Source of the DNA: Brevundimonas nasdae
Lineage (GTDB): Bacteria; Pseudomonadota; Alphaproteobacteria; Caulobacterales; Caulobacteraceae
NCBI RefSeq assembly: GCF_016654005.1
Contig: NZ_JAEPWN010000012.1
Span: forward strand, 38,290 to 102,289
Direction of reading: 5' to 3'
DNA: 64,000 bases
The notes under the pieces are model-generated. The model saw only the letters and a list, made by a program, of their open reading frames with translations, did not search any database and was not told where the DNA came from. The stretch's first letter is position 1; each line of letters starts with the position of its first letter. Positions 17,160-27,344 of the stretch are shown piece by piece. The translations under genes and the position numbers were made by a program.

Positions 17160-18316
17160 AGGGCTCGACAGGCGGCGATCAGGCGCTCCACGTCCGCCTC
17201 GTCCTGATAGAGGCCGAAGCCGAAGCGGATCACATCGTCGCGCACGTCAGTGACGATGTCGGCCTCAAGCAGGCGCGCCTGCCAGGTCTTGGCGTCAGCG
17301 TGGCGCAAGGCCAGGAAGCGGGCGCGCGGCGCGTCAGCATCCACGGGATTGAGGATTTCAGCTTGGTCCAACACGCCGGCCTGTCCCGACTGGACGGCGG
17401 TCTGGAACTGCTGCGCCAGGGCGCGGGCATGGGCGGCGACATCGGCGGTCGTCAGGCCCTGATCCGCCAGCATCCCGCGCACGGCGTTGAAACGGTACAG
17501 GGCCGAACAGTCGAAGGTCGCGCCCCAGAAACGGCCACCGTCAGAACGATACTGAACCCCTCCCGGCGGACCGGACAGATCGCCGAACTCCGCAAACCAG
17601 CCTGTGACGACAGGGCGAGGGCAGAAGCCGGGCGGCGCGTGCAGGAAACAGGCCCCCTCGCCCGCCATGGCGTACTTGTAGCCGCCTGCGACATAGAAAA
17701 TGCGGTCCGCCACTGCCGACAGGTCCGTCGGGACGGCCATGAAGCCGTGATAGCCGTCAACCAGCACCCAGGGTCCCTCGGGCCGCGCCAGATCGGCCAG
17801 GTCCTCGATTCGGTCGAACAGGCCGCCGGTGCGGAAGAAGACCTGGCTGACCATGATCCAGTCATGCTGAGCTTCACGCGCCGCAGCGACGAACCGGTCG
17901 GCAAAGGTGTCGAAGGGCGCCAGCGGGATGCGGGTGACCACCGCCTCGCCCGCCTCCTGCCAGCGCTCGGCTTGTCGGCGGAACGAGTGGAACTCGCCGT
18001 CCGTCGCCAGAATGCGGACGGGCTTCTTCTCGAACCCAGAGAACAGACGCAGCAGGAAATCGTGGGTGTTGGACGAAAAGACCAGACTGTCCGGCGACGG
18101 CAGGCCCAGTTCCTTCGCGACATTCGCCTGCGCCTGCGGGATCACCTGGCCGAACAACAGATCCCATTTGTTGTCGGCATGGATGTTGGCGTCGATCCAG
18201 GCCTGCTGCTGAGCCTCGAAACTGATGTCAGGCCACAGATGATGACTGTGGGCGGCGAAATGCAGCCGCTCCGGGGCCAGCGACAGGGCGCGGGAGAAGA
18301 GGGACTTGTGGATCAT
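17156..18316 (-). CDS. Class V PLP-dependent aminotransferase (kynureninase-like)
   Basis: The 386-aa protein has a class V fold: an N-terminal AAHSHHLWPDIS, FSSNTHDFLLRLFSG, the PLP-holding DGYHGFMAVP and the probable Schiff-base Lys in VAGGYKYAMAGEG. It resembles kynureninase and cysteine-desulfurase-like enzymes, but there are no neighbouring tryptophan-catabolism genes, so the substrate is open. It is followed by no clear partner and is cytoplasmic. Confidence 0.8.
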   Translation of the reverse strand: MIHKSLFSRALSLAPERLHFAAHSHHLWPDISFEAQQQAWIDANIHADNKWDLLFGQVIPQAQANVAKELGLPSPDSLVFSSNTHDFLLRLFSGFEKKPVRILATDGEFHSFRRQAERWQEAGEAVVTRIPLAPFDTFADRFVAAAREAQHDWIMVSQVFFRTGGLFDRIEDLADLARPEGPWVLVDGYHGFMAVPTDLSAVADRIFYVAGGYKYAMAGEGACFLHAPPGFCPRPVVTGWFAEFGDLSGPPGGVQYRSDGGRFWGATFDCSALYRFNAVRGMLADQGLTTADVAAHARALAQQFQTAVQSGQAGVLDQAEILNPVDADAPRARFLALRHADAKTWQARLLEADIVTDVRDDVIRFGFGLYQDEADVERLIAACRAL

Positions 18317-18392
18317 CCCTCTTCTTAGCCCTTAGCGCAGCCTACTGTCATTGGTGCGCGGCGAGCGATAGCGCCCGCGCGCGGCGCCCCGC

Positions 18393-21242
18393 TTAGACCA
18401 AGGCCCCGTGGCAGTGCTTGAACTTACGGCCCGAGCCGCAGGGGCAAGGGGCGTTGCGGCCGGTGACTTCCCACCCGGCAGGCAGGGCGTCGATGGGCAG
18501 GCGTGAACGCTCGTCACCGATCAGCGTGCCCTCAGGGTTCTGCGCCTGCGGGTTCAGCATCTCGTTTTCGCCGGTGCCGGGGTTCAGGTGGATTTCCTGG
18601 AACTCGGGCATTTCAGGCGGCGCCTGGAAGCGGAACTCGACCGTCATCAGCCAGCGGGTGACGTTGTGGCGCAGGTCGTAGAGCAGGCTTTCAAACAGGT
18701 TGAAGGCTTCGGTCTTGTACTCGTTCAGCGGGTCGCGCTGGCCATAGCCGCGCAGACCGATGACGCCGCGCAGATGGTCCAGATGGACCAGGTGCTCGCG
18801 CCACTGCATGTCGATCATCTGCAGCATGAACTGCTTTTCCAGACCGCGCGTCTGGTCGGCGCCGATCTGTTCCAGACGTTCGGCGGCGCGGGCGTCGGCG
18901 GCGGCCAGAAGACGCTCCTCGATCTCTTCGTTGGACACGCCTTCCTCGGCGGCCCAGTCATGCAGCGGCAGTTCCAGACCCAGGGTCGAGCGGACGCGTT
19001 CGTCCAGGCCGTCGATGTCCCACTGCTCGGCGTAGGCCTTGGGCGGCATGTAACGCTCGACCAGGTCGGAGACCACGTCGCGGCGGAAATCGCCGACCAG
19101 TTCCGACAGGTCCTCGGAATCCATGAACTCCTGGCGCTGCTCGAACACGGCCTTGCGCTGGTCGTTCACGACGTCGTCGTATTTCAGCAGGTTCTTGCGG
19201 ATGTCGTAGTTGCGGGTCTCGACGCGCTTCTGGGCGGTTTCGATGGCGCGGTTCAGCCAGGGGTGGGTGATGGCCTCGCCCGGCGCCACGCCGAAGGTCT
19301 TCATGATCGAGTCCAGACGATCACCGGCGAAGATGCGCAGCAGGTCGTCCTCGCAGGACAGATAGAATTTCGAGGTGCCGGGGTCGCCCTGACGGCCGGT
19401 GCGGCCGCGCAGCTGGTTGTCGATGCGGCGGCTTTCGTGGCGCTCGGTGCCCAGGACGAACAGGCCGCCCGCCGCCATCGCCTGTTCCTTCAGGACCGCG
19501 ATCTCGGCCTTGAACTCGGCCTCCTTGGCGACTTCCATCTCGTGAGTGACTTCGACCGCCAGATTGCGTTGCTCCAGCAGCCACTTCTGCATCTTCATCT
19601 CGAGGTTGCCCCCGAGCTGGATGTCGGTGCCGCGGCCCGCCATGTTGGTGGCGATGGTCACCGAGCCGGGCAGGCCCGCGTCAGCGACGATATAGGCTTC
19701 CTGTTCGTGCTGGCGCGCGTTCAGGACGCTGTGCGGGATGCCCCGCAGCTTGGTCTCGTAGGTGATGTCATAGGCGGCGTCGCCGATCTTCTCGGCTTCC
19801 TTGGCCTTGCCCGCATATTCCTTCTTCAGGGTGCGCGAGACCTCGACCTTGTGCTCGTAGCGGTTCAGCAGGTCCGACAGCTGCTCCGAACGCTCGATCG
19901 ACACGGTGCCGACCAGGATGGGCTGGCCCGCCAGGTGGCATTCGGCGATCTGTTTGGCGATCGCCTGGTTCTTCTCGTCGTGGGTGCGATAGACTTCGTC
20001 GTCGTAGTCCTTGCGCTGGATCGGCCGGTTGGTCGGCACCTCCAGCACGTCCATCTTGTAGATGTCGCCGAATTCCTGGGCCTCGGTCGCCGCCGTGCCG
20101 GTCATGCCCGACAGTTTGTCGTACAGGCGGAAGTAGTTCTGGATCGTCACCGAGGCCAGGGTCTGGTTCTCGGGCTGGATCTTGACGTCCTCCTTGGCCT
20201 CGATGGCCTGGTGCAGACCTTCGGACAGGCGGCGGCCCGTCATCATGCGGCCCGTGAACTCGTCGATCAGGACGATCTCGCCGTCCTTGATGATGTAGTC
20301 CTTGTCGCGCTGGTACAGGGTGTTGGCGCGCAGGGCCTGGTTGGAGTGGTGGACCAGGCTGATGTTGGCGGCGTCGTACAGGCCGGTGGTGTCGGCGGCG
20401 AAATGCCCGCCGCGCTCCAGCGCCTCTTCGATCCGCTCGGAGCCCAGTTCGGTCAGCAGAACCTGTTTCTGCTTCTCGTCCAGTTCGAAGGTGTCCTTGT
20501 CCTTGATCAGCTCCTTGATCAGGCCGTCGAGGATTTTATAGAGGTCCGAACGGTCTTCGGTCGGGCCCGAGATGATCAGGGGCGTGCGCGCCTCGTCGAT
20601 CAGGATCGAGTCGACTTCATCGACGATGGCGAAGTTGTGCGGGCGCTGCACCATCTCGCGGCGGTCATAGACCAGGTTGTCGCGCAGATAGTCGAAACCG
20701 AATTCGTTGTTGGTGCCGTAGGTGACGTCGGCGTTGTAGGCCTGCTGGCGCTGGCCCTGGCTCAGGCCGTTGACGATCACGCCGACCTCCAGACCCAGGA
20801 AACGATAGACCTTGCCCATCGTCTCGGCGTCGCGGCGGGCCAGATAGTCGTTCACGGTGATAACGTGCACGCCCTTGCCCGGCAGGGCGTTCAGATAGAC
20901 GGGGGCCACGGCGACCAGGGTCTTGCCCTCGCCGGTGCGCATTTCAGCAATGCCGCCTTCGTTCAGGATCATGCCGCCGGCCAGCTGCACGTCATACTGA
21001 CGCTGGCCCAGCACCCGCTTGGAGGCTTCGCGCACGACGGCGAAGGCTTCGGGCAGGATCTTGTCCAGGGTTTCGCCATTGGCCAGACGGTCGCGGAAGG
21101 CGTCCGTCATCATGCGCAGTTCGTCGTCGGACAGGGCCGCGAACTTCGGCTCCAACGCATTGATGCGCTGGGCGTGGTCCTGGAAGGCCTTGACCTTGCG
21201 GTCGTTGGAAGAGCCGAAAAGTTTCTTGGCGAAGCCGAGCAT
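18393..21242 (-). CDS. secA: Protein translocase ATPase SecA
   Basis: SecA is the motor for Sec-dependent export. The 949-aa protein has every expected part: Walker [23 protein letters not shown] (DEAD-like Walker B), the preprotein cross-linking domain, [26 protein letters not shown] and [10 protein letters not shown] in the second ATPase fold, and a C-terminal zinc-binding SecB-contact tail [14 protein letters not shown]. The ATG at 21242 starts [14 protein letters not shown]. The gap 21243-21487 to the divergent PPIase gene carries both promoters, but I see no clear elements in it. Confidence 0.98.
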   Translation of the reverse strand: MLGFAKKLFGSSNDRKVKAFQDHAQRINALEPKFAALSDDELRMMTDAFRDRLANGETLDKILPEAFAVVREASKRVLGQRQYDVQLAGGMILNEGGIAEMRTGEGKTLVAVAPVYLNALPGKGVHVITVNDYLARRDAETMGKVYRFLGLEVGVIVNGLSQGQRQQAYNADVTYGTNNEFGFDYLRDNLVYDRREMVQRPHNFAIVDEVDSILIDEARTPLIISGPTEDRSDLYKILDGLIKELIKDKDTFELDEKQKQVLLTELGSERIEEALERGGHFAADTTGLYDAANISLVHHSNQALRANTLYQRDKDYIIKDGEIVLIDEFTGRMMTGRRLSEGLHQAIEAKEDVKIQPENQTLASVTIQNYFRLYDKLSGMTGTAATEAQEFGDIYKMDVLEVPTNRPIQRKDYDDEVYRTHDEKNQAIAKQIAECHLAGQPILVGTVSIERSEQLSDLLNRYEHKVEVSRTLKKEYAGKAKEAEKIGDAAYDITYETKLRGIPHSVLNARQHEQEAYIVADAGLPGSVTIATNMAGRGTDIQLGGNLEMKMQKWLLEQRNLAVEVTHEMEVAKEAEFKAEIAVLKEQAMAAGGLFVLGTERHESRRIDNQLRGRTGRQGDPGTSKFYLSCEDDLLRIFAGDRLDSIMKTFGVAPGEAITHPWLNRAIETAQKRVETRNYDIRKNLLKYDDVVNDQRKAVFEQRQEFMDSEDLSELVGDFRRDVVSDLVERYMPPKAYAEQWDIDGLDERVRSTLGLELPLHDWAAEEGVSNEEIEERLLAAADARAAERLEQIGADQTRGLEKQFMLQMIDMQWREHLVHLDHLRGVIGLRGYGQRDPLNEYKTEAFNLFESLLYDLRHNVTRWLMTVEFRFQAPPEMPEFQEIHLNPGTGENEMLNPQAQNPEGTLIGDERSRLPIDALPAGWEVTGRNAPCPCGSGRKFKHCHGALV

Positions 21243-21487
21243 GTTGGATCCGGTAAGCGGTCGAGCGTCTGCGAGCTGGGCGGCTCTGAAATCCCGTTAG
21301 GGGCGGCGATAGGGGCGCTTCAAGAGAGGCCCGAACCGATGGCGGCCCCGGAGCGCCGCAAGCTGGCGCGCGCGAAGGGCCGCGCAGACGATCAAAACCC
21401 CTCGACTTGGGCGCAGCCGGGACTTAAGCACCGCCCTAACCCCTGTCAACGCGAGGGGCTTTCGGCCGCCTTCGACGGAGCGCCCCA

Positions 21488-22441
21488 TTGACCCCATTCC
21501 GGCGGCCCTTCAGCACCCTGACCGTGGCGCTTGTGGCGGCGACACTGGCGGTTTCAGCCTGCAATCGCACGGGTGGCGCGGATCGCGCGCCTGAACCGGG
21601 CGACCGGGCGGTGGCCAAGGTCCAGTCGGAAACCATCTGGGCCTCGGACGTGAAACGCGAGGCGGTGGCGCAGGGCCTGATCGGCGAAGGCGAGCCGCTG
21701 GACGTGACATCGGACCTGTTCCGGCGCGTTCTGGACGAGGTCATCGACCAGAAACTGCTGGCCAAGGAGGCCGAACGCCGCCGTCTGGACGATTCGCCGC
21801 TGGCCCAGCGCCGCCTGGAGGCGACCCGCGAACGCATCCTGGGCGACATGCTGGTCGAAAGCGTGGTCAACGGCGCCATTTCCGACCAGGCGGTGCAGAA
21901 CCTCTATAATGAGCAGCTTCGGCTGGCGAAGACCTCGGAAGAGATCCGCGTCCGCCTGATCCTGTCCCGCACAAAGACCGAGGCCGACGCCGTAATCGGG
22001 ATTCTGGGTCAGGGCGCCAGTTTCGAGGCCGTGGCGATGGAGCGTTCGGTGGACGAGGCGACGCGCTTTTCCGGCGGCGATCTGGGCTATTCGACGCTGG
22101 ACGTCATGCCGCAGGCCTACGCCAGCGCCCTTCGCGACAAACCGGCCGGCTCCACAGTCGGCCCGTTCCAGACCGAAGGCGGCTGGGCCGTGCTGCGGGT
22201 CGAGGACCGCCGCAAGGAGAACCCGCCCACGCTGGAGCAGGCGCGTCCGCAAATTGTCCGCTATCTGACCTATGAGGGGGTGCGACAGTTGCTGGAGCAG
22301 CTTCGCAACAAGGCCAAGGTGAATGTCCTGCTGCCCGGTGACGGCGCGCGCCAGGGTCAGGAACCCGCCTCCGCCCAGGGAGCCAGCCAGGCGCCCGACC
22401 AGACCTCCAACCCGACCAACACCCCCGCACCGGCCGCCTGA
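21488..22441 (+). CDS. Peptidylprolyl isomerase lipoprotein (PpiC/SurA type)
   Basis: This 317-aa envelope chaperone is predicted to be a lipoprotein: signal peptide ending LAVSACNRTG. It has a SurA-like N-terminal helical domain (about residues 35-140; VIDQKLLAKEAERRRL) and a parvulin domain (about 145-255; IRVRLILSRTKTEADAV, FSGGDLGYST), then a Gln/Pro-rich tail. The start is the TTG at 21488 with GGAG 8 bases upstream. It is divergent from secA, so exporter and folding factor share a control region, and it runs into argJ after 1 base. Confidence 0.85.
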   Translation: MTPFRRPFSTLTVALVAATLAVSACNRTGGADRAPEPGDRAVAKVQSETIWASDVKREAVAQGLIGEGEPLDVTSDLFRRVLDEVIDQKLLAKEAERRRLDDSPLAQRRLEATRERILGDMLVESVVNGAISDQAVQNLYNEQLRLAKTSEEIRVRLILSRTKTEADAVIGILGQGASFEAVAMERSVDEATRFSGGDLGYSTLDVMPQAYASALRDKPAGSTVGPFQTEGGWAVLRVEDRRKENPPTLEQARPQIVRYLTYEGVRQLLEQLRNKAKVNVLLPGDGARQGQEPASAQGASQAPDQTSNPTNTPAPAA

Positions 22442-22442
22442 C

Positions 22443-23840
22443 ATGACCAAGCCCCCCTCCAAGACCGGCCACAAGATCGAACAGGCCCTGGAACAAGCGC
22501 TGGAGAAGGCGCTGGATCCGTTCGCCACGGCGCTGAAACGCGCGACGCGCCCCGGATCGGACGCGCCCGCCGCGGCGCCCGCTCCCGCCGCCGGAAAGCC
22601 CGGTCTGGCGATTTCGCCCCTGGCCGTGCCCTTCCCCGCCATTCCGCCCATCGGCGGGGTCGAGATCGCCACCGCCCGCGCGGGCTTCTACAAACATGAG
22701 CGCGACGATCTGGTGGTGTTCCGCTTTGCGCGCGGCACCAGCTGCGCCGGGGTCTTCACCCGCCACAAGATCGGCTCGGCGCCGGTCGACTGGTGCAAGA
22801 AACAGCTGGGATCGGCCGAAGGCGGCAAGGATGTGCGCGCCCTGGTGGTCAACGCCGGCTGCGCCAACGCCTTCACCGGCAAGGCCGGGGCCGATGCGGC
22901 GCGCCGCACCGCCTCGGAGGTCGCCAAACGCTTCGGCTGCCGCCAGCGCGACGTCATGCTGGCCTCGACCGGAGTGATCGGCGTGGTGCTGGACGAAAAG
23001 AAGATCATCGCCAAACTGCCCGAGGTCGAACAGGGGCTGGATTCCGACGCCTGGGCCAAGGCCGGTCGCGGCATCATGACCACCGACACCTTCCCCAAGG
23101 GCTCCTACGCCGAGGCCGAGATCGAGGGCTACAAAGTCCGCATCGCCGGGATCGCCAAGGGGTCGGGCATGATCGCGCCGGACATGGCGACCATGCTGGC
23201 CTTCATCGTCACCGACGCCGACATCCATCCCAATGTGCTGCAGGCGCTGCTGGGCCTGCACGTCCGCACCACCTTCAACTCGGTGACCGTGGACGGCGAC
23301 ACCTCGACCAATGACACGGCCCTGCTGTTCGCCACCGGGACATCGGGCGCGCCGCGCATCGGGCGCGTGGGCGACCGCCGCCTGAAGAGCTTCTCGGCGG
23401 CGTTGGACAAGGTGATGCTGGATCTGGCGCACCAACTGGTGCGCGACGGCGAGGGTGCGACCAAGTTCGTCAAGGTGACGGTGGACGGCGCCGCCTCCCC
23501 CGCCTCGGCCCGCAAACTGGCCAAGTCGATCGCCGACAGTCCCCTGGTCAAGACCGCCATCGCCGGGCAAGACGCCAACTGGGGCCGGGTCGTCATGGCG
23601 GTCGGCAAGACCGAGGAGCCGGTCGACCGCGACCATCTGGCCATCTGGTTCGGCCCGCACGAGGCCGCCATCGACGGCGCCCCGTCCCCGACCTATGACG
23701 AGGCCAAGATGACCGCCTATATGAAGAATCCCGAGATCGACATCACCGTCGATGTGGGTTCAGGCCGGGCGTCGGCGACGGTTTGGACCTGCGACCTGAC
23801 CAAGGGCTATATCGAGATCAACGGCGACTACCGCTCATGA
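22443..23840 (+). CDS. argJ: Glutamate N-acetyltransferase / amino-acid acetyltransferase ArgJ
   Basis: ArgJ recycles the acetyl group between N-acetylornithine and glutamate in arginine synthesis. The precursor cleaves itself at the conserved Ala-Thr in [17 protein letters not shown] (Thr is the nucleophile). The product is 465 aa, longer than many homologues because of an N-terminal Ala/Pro-rich extension of about 60 residues before [10 protein letters not shown]. The start at 22443 is 1 base past the PPIase stop, and the stop overlaps mutT (ATGA). Confidence 0.95.
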   Translation: MTKPPSKTGHKIEQALEQALEKALDPFATALKRATRPGSDAPAAAPAPAAGKPGLAISPLAVPFPAIPPIGGVEIATARAGFYKHERDDLVVFRFARGTSCAGVFTRHKIGSAPVDWCKKQLGSAEGGKDVRALVVNAGCANAFTGKAGADAARRTASEVAKRFGCRQRDVMLASTGVIGVVLDEKKIIAKLPEVEQGLDSDAWAKAGRGIMTTDTFPKGSYAEAEIEGYKVRIAGIAKGSGMIAPDMATMLAFIVTDADIHPNVLQALLGLHVRTTFNSVTVDGDTSTNDTALLFATGTSGAPRIGRVGDRRLKSFSAALDKVMLDLAHQLVRDGEGATKFVKVTVDGAASPASARKLAKSIADSPLVKTAIAGQDANWGRVVMAVGKTEEPVDRDHLAIWFGPHEAAIDGAPSPTYDEAKMTAYMKNPEIDITVDVGSGRASATVWTCDLTKGYIEINGDYRS

Positions 23841-24253
23841 CCGACGCCGCCGTCCTGCCTACCGTTCTGGTTGTCGCCGTCGCCCTGGTCGATGTCGATG
23901 GCCGGGTGCTGATCGCCAAACGGCCCGAGGGCAAGAAGCTGGCCGGTCTGTGGGAGTTTCCGGGCGGCAAGGTCGAGCCCGGCGAACGCCCCGAGGCCGC
24001 CCTGATCAGGGAACTGCACGAGGAGTTGGGCATCGACGTCAACGAGGCCTGTCTGGCCCCGTTCGTTTTCGCCAGCCACGCTTACGATTCATTTCACCTA
24101 TTGATGCCACTGTACCTGTGTCGGCGCTGGAACGGCGTGGTCACGGCCCGTGAACACGACGCTCTGGCCTGGGTGAAACCGAACAGGCTTTCGGACTATC
24201 CCATGCCCCCGGCGGACGAACCTCTGGTCGCCTGGTTGCGCGACCTGCTCTGA
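23837..24253 (+). CDS. mutT: NUDIX hydrolase, 8-oxo-dGTP diphosphatase (MutT)
   Basis: The 138-aa protein carries the full Nudix box GKVEPGERPEAALIRELHEELG (split here as GKVEPGERPEAALI and RELHEELG) and the MutT-type opening VVAVALVDVDGRVLIAKRPEG, consistent with cleaning 8-oxo-dGTP from the nucleotide pool. Its ATG overlaps the argJ stop, so it is translationally coupled. The NUDIX family is broad, so the substrate is probable rather than proved. Confidence 0.9.
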   Translation: MTDAAVLPTVLVVAVALVDVDGRVLIAKRPEGKKLAGLWEFPGGKVEPGERPEAALIRELHEELGIDVNEACLAPFVFASHAYDSFHLLMPLYLCRRWNGVVTAREHDALAWVKPNRLSDYPMPPADEPLVAWLRDLL

Positions 24254-24277
24254 AACCGCCGACCAGGGAGGCCGGCC

Positions 24278-24460
24278 ATGAGACGTTTCATCGCCCGCTT
24301 CCACCGCGACGACAGCGGCGCAACCGCCATTGAATACGGCCTGATCTGCGCCCTGATCTTCCTGGTCATCATCGGTTCGGTGGTCGCCTTCGGCAATGCC
24401 GCCACGACCGTGTTCAACACCGCCATCACCGCCATCACCGAGGCCATCAGCAAGGGCTGA
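24278..24460 (+). CDS. Flp family type IVb pilin
   Basis: The 60-aa prepilin has the Flp/Fap processing site (SGATAIEYGLICALIFLVII) after a basic leader, then a hydrophobic stem and the short C-terminus. A GGGAGG ribosome binding site lies 6 bases before ATG. No tad/cpa assembly genes are nearby, so this is an orphan pilin copy. It lies downstream of mutT with a 24-base gap. Confidence 0.92.
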   Translation: MRRFIARFHRDDSGATAIEYGLICALIFLVIIGSVVAFGNAATTVFNTAITAITEAISKG

Positions 24461-24462
24461 TC

Positions 24463-25362
24463 TCAGGGTTCGAGGCCGTTGTGCTCGCGAACGCCCAGGG
24501 CGTCGGCCAGACGGGTCTTGGCTGATCCCCGCTCCAGCGGTTTCTGCTGGCTTTCATGCGGTTTCCACCCCGCCAGATGCACGATCTCGAAGGTCGCCGG
24601 AATGCGCCCGTCCGCGTCGGCGTAGCGCTCCGCATAGAGGGCGGCGGCCTTGGCGACGACGCTGCGGGTCAGAGGCCGGATCGGGCCGTGCAGCACATTC
24701 GTCTCGCCCATCGCACGCAGATCGCGGATCAGGGCGAACAGGTCGGGATAACGGACGGTGAACCGATCCACATCCGACACCGGCAGGGCGAAACCGATCC
24801 GCTGCAGCAGGGCCGCGCCGTCATAGCCGTCTGCGAAGGGCGAAACCCGCGCCTGGGCGCCCCCGCGCTCGGACAGTTCGGCCTCGGTCAGGACGCCGCG
24901 CAACTCCTTCAGGGTGCCCGCCCCGAACAGGGTGCCGATGAACAGGCCGTCCGGCTTCAGCGCCCGTTTGATCTGGGCCAGGGCGCCGGGCAGGTCGTTG
25001 GCCCAGTGCAAGCTGAGCAGGGACACGATCAGATCGGCGGATTCATCGCCCAGCGGCAGGGCGTCTGCGCCCGGGGCCGCGCGTTGGGCCTGCGTCGTCG
25101 GCGTCAGGATCGGACCGACGCGGGGCGCGGCGTCGCTGATCGACACCGCCTCGGCGAAGGGGCCGGAATGGGCGGACAGATCGACGGCGACAGGAAAGTC
25201 GCGCAGGATGGCGGCCAGGCTTTCGGCCGCATTGTCAGCGGCGCGGGCGTGAAGGAAGTCTGCGCTGCGGAACCGGGGGGTTGCGCGCGACAGGCGGGCT
25301 TGTCGACGACGCACGTCGAAGATCTGCGGCGGGCCGGAAGAGGAAGGCGTGGGGGAAGTCAT
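24463..25362 (-). CDS. SAM-dependent methyltransferase (BioC/NDUFAF5-like)
   Basis: This 299-aa class I methyltransferase has a Methyltransf_11-type core: VAVDLSAHSG in place of the usual glycine loop, ALPLGDESADLIVSLLSLHWANDLPGAL and DGLFIGTLFGAGTLKELR. It resembles the BioC/NDUFAF5 group. The SAM loop is unusual (SAHSG instead of GxGxG), as in NDUFAF5-like proteins. The ATG at 25362 overlaps the start codon of the divergent comF gene. Confidence 0.85.
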   Translation of the reverse strand: MTSPTPSSSGPPQIFDVRRRQARLSRATPRFRSADFLHARAADNAAESLAAILRDFPVAVDLSAHSGPFAEAVSISDAAPRVGPILTPTTQAQRAAPGADALPLGDESADLIVSLLSLHWANDLPGALAQIKRALKPDGLFIGTLFGAGTLKELRGVLTEAELSERGGAQARVSPFADGYDGAALLQRIGFALPVSDVDRFTVRYPDLFALIRDLRAMGETNVLHGPIRPLTRSVVAKAAALYAERYADADGRIPATFEIVHLAGWKPHESQQKPLERGSAKTRLADALGVREHNGLEP

Positions 25363-26167
25363 GGACGCACAGGATGGGGTCTGGCGCGCGGCCTGGGAAG
25401 GGGCCAGGTCCCAGTTGCTGCGCTTTGGCCGCACCACCGGGCGCGGTCTGGCCGACCTGATCCTGCCGCCGATGGCCCACGACAGCCGCGAAGCCACGGC
25501 GGCGGCGGGCCTGACGCCCGACGCCTGGAGCCGGATCGTCTTTCTGGAGGCCCCGGTCTGCGACGGCTGCGGGGCGGCGTTCGAGTTCGACGGCGGCGAC
25601 TTCGCCGAGGACCGCTGCGCCGCCTGCGTCACCCTGCCCTACGCCTTCGACCGGGCGCGGGCGGCTTGCGTCTATGACGACGCCTCTCGCGGGCTGATCC
25701 TGCGATACAAGCACGGCGACCAGCAGCAGTTCGCCCCCCTGTTCGCGCGCTGGATCGGCCGCGCCGCCGCCGAACTGACGGCAGACGCCGACGCCGTAAT
25801 TCCCGTCCCCCTGCACCCGATGCGGCTGCTGTCGCGCCGGTTCAATCAGGCCGCCGAGATCGCCCGGCCTTTGGCGCGGACCTGCAGGCTGGACTATCTG
25901 CCCGACAGTCTGATCCGCACCAGCCACACCCAGACCCAGGGCGGAAAGAGCCGCCGGGGCCGTCGCCTGAACGTCAAGAAGGCCTTCGCGGTCACCGAGG
26001 CGGGGCGGCGTCGGATCAAGGGGCGGCGCATCCTTCTGATCGACGATGTGCTGACCACAGGCGCGACCGCAGAGGCCTGCGCCCGCGCCCTGCTCGACGC
26101 CGACGCGCGGGCCGTTGATCTGGCCGTCATCGCAAGGGTGCGAAACGCCCGCGATCTGACTATGTAG
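25361..26167 (+). CDS. ComF family protein (phosphoribosyltransferase)
   Basis: The 268-aa protein has the ComF zinc-binding double Cys motif (CDGC, CAAC at about residues 66-90) and a PRTase fold ending with the PRPP loop ILLIDDVLTTGATAEACA. ComF relates to DNA uptake in competent bacteria, but the role in this lineage is not established. An ATG at 25361 is used; a GTG at 25349 is possible. The start codon overlaps the divergent methyltransferase start, so each gene's promoter must lie inside the other's coding sequence. Confidence 0.9.
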   Translation: MDAQDGVWRAAWEGARSQLLRFGRTTGRGLADLILPPMAHDSREATAAAGLTPDAWSRIVFLEAPVCDGCGAAFEFDGGDFAEDRCAACVTLPYAFDRARAACVYDDASRGLILRYKHGDQQQFAPLFARWIGRAAAELTADADAVIPVPLHPMRLLSRRFNQAAEIARPLARTCRLDYLPDSLIRTSHTQTQGGKSRRGRRLNVKKAFAVTEAGRRRIKGRRILLIDDVLTTGATAEACARALLDADARAVDLAVIARVRNARDLTM

Positions 26168-26229
26168 GTGTTCAACACCCGTCGGCGGACCCGCCCGTCG
26201 GCGACGACCTGTAATCCTGGAGTGCTGCA

Positions 26230-26487
26230 TTGGCCGACGTCGTCATCTACACCAAGCCCGGCTGCCCCTACTGCTTCAGCGCCATGTCGCTGCTGAAGAA
26301 GAAGGGCGTCGATTACACCGAGATCGTGGCGTCCAACGACCCCGCGAAAAAGGCCGAGATGGTCGAACGCGCGGGCGGGGCCATGACCTTCCCGCAGATC
26401 TTCATCAACGACCAGCACGTCGGCGGTTCCGACGACATCCATGCGCTGGACCGCGACGGCAGGCTCGACCCGCTGCTGGCCGCCTGA
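26230..26487 (+). CDS. grxC: Glutaredoxin 3 (GrxC)
   Basis: The 85-aa glutaredoxin has the dithiol active site CPYC at residues 12-15 (IYTKPGCPYCFSA), TFPQIFI with the cis-Pro, and GGSDDIHAL for glutathione binding. The TTG start is supported by GGAG 7 bases upstream; it follows comF after a 62-base gap and is 2 bases before the nitrilase gene. Confidence 0.96.
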   Translation: MADVVIYTKPGCPYCFSAMSLLKKKGVDYTEIVASNDPAKKAEMVERAGGAMTFPQIFINDQHVGGSDDIHALDRDGRLDPLLAA

Positions 26488-26489
26488 CC

Positions 26490-27344
26490 ATGGGCAACGG
26501 GCTCGACATCGCCCTGATCCAGACCCGCACGCCGGCGACGGCGGCGGGAGGGCTGGCGCATGTCGAGCCCCTGATCCGTGAGGCGGCGGCGGGCGGGGCG
26601 AAGTTCATCCTGACGCCGGAAGGGACCAATGTCCTGGAGCAGCGCCGCGACCTGCGGGCCAGCGTGCTGAGCGAAGAGGACGCCGATGTCGCCGTGCTGG
26701 GCCTGCGTCGCCTGGCGGCGGAGCTGGGCGTCTGGCTGCTGATCGGGTCGGCCATCGTCCGCTCCGGGCGAACCGGGCAGGACGGGGCCGGCGACGACCG
26801 GGCGGCCAACCGGTCGCTGCTGGTCGATCCGACGGGGGCGATCACGGCGCGGTATGACAAACTGCACGTCTTTGACGTCGATCTGCCCAATGGCGAGACC
26901 TATCGCGAAAGCGCCACGGTGCGTCCCGGCGACGGGGCGGTCGTGGCGGACACGCCGTGGGGTCGTCTGGGCCTGACCATCTGCTACGACATCCGTTTTC
27001 CCCACCTGCATCGCCAGCTGGCCAAGGCCGGGGCGTCGATGATCGCCGTGCCCGCCGCCTTCACCGTACCGACCGGCGAGGCCCACTGGGAGACTTTGCT
27101 GCGCGCCCGCGCCATCGAGACGGGCGCCTTCGTCCTGGCCCCGGCCCAGGGTGGGCTGCACGAGGACGGTCGACGGACCTGGGGCCGCTCCACCATCGTC
27201 GGTCCCTGGGGCGAAATCATCGCCAAGGCCGATCATGACGAGCCTTGCATCGTGACGGCGAAGCTGAACATGGAGGCGGTGGGCAAAGCGCGTTCAGCCG
27301 TGCCCGCCCTGACCCACGACCGCGATTTCCTGCCCGTTTCATGA
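26490..27344 (+). CDS. Carbon-nitrogen hydrolase (nitrilase family, Nit-like amidase)
   Basis: The 284-aa protein has the Glu-Lys-Cys triad: Glu in ILTPEGTNVL, Lys in YDKLHVFDVDLP and Cys in LTICYDIRFPHL. The DKLHVFDVDLP and ICYDIRFP contexts match the Nit1/Nit2 branch (omega-amidase or deaminated glutathione amidase). Its place after a glutaredoxin fits glutathione repair. The stop overlaps the DUF1178 start (ATGA). Confidence 0.9.
   Translation: MGNGLDIALIQTRTPATAAGGLAHVEPLIREAAAGGAKFILTPEGTNVLEQRRDLRASVLSEEDADVAVLGLRRLAAELGVWLLIGSAIVRSGRTGQDGAGDDRAANRSLLVDPTGAITARYDKLHVFDVDLPNGETYRESATVRPGDGAVVADTPWGRLGLTICYDIRFPHLHRQLAKAGASMIAVPAAFTVPTGEAHWETLLRARAIETGAFVLAPAQGGLHEDGRRTWGRSTIVGPWGEIIAKADHDEPCIVTAKLNMEAVGKARSAVPALTHDRDFLPVS

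Noticed and set aside
18588..21491. Open plus-strand frame of 967 aa opposite secA
   Set aside because: It mirrors the secA coding sequence; long antisense frames are expected at this GC content.
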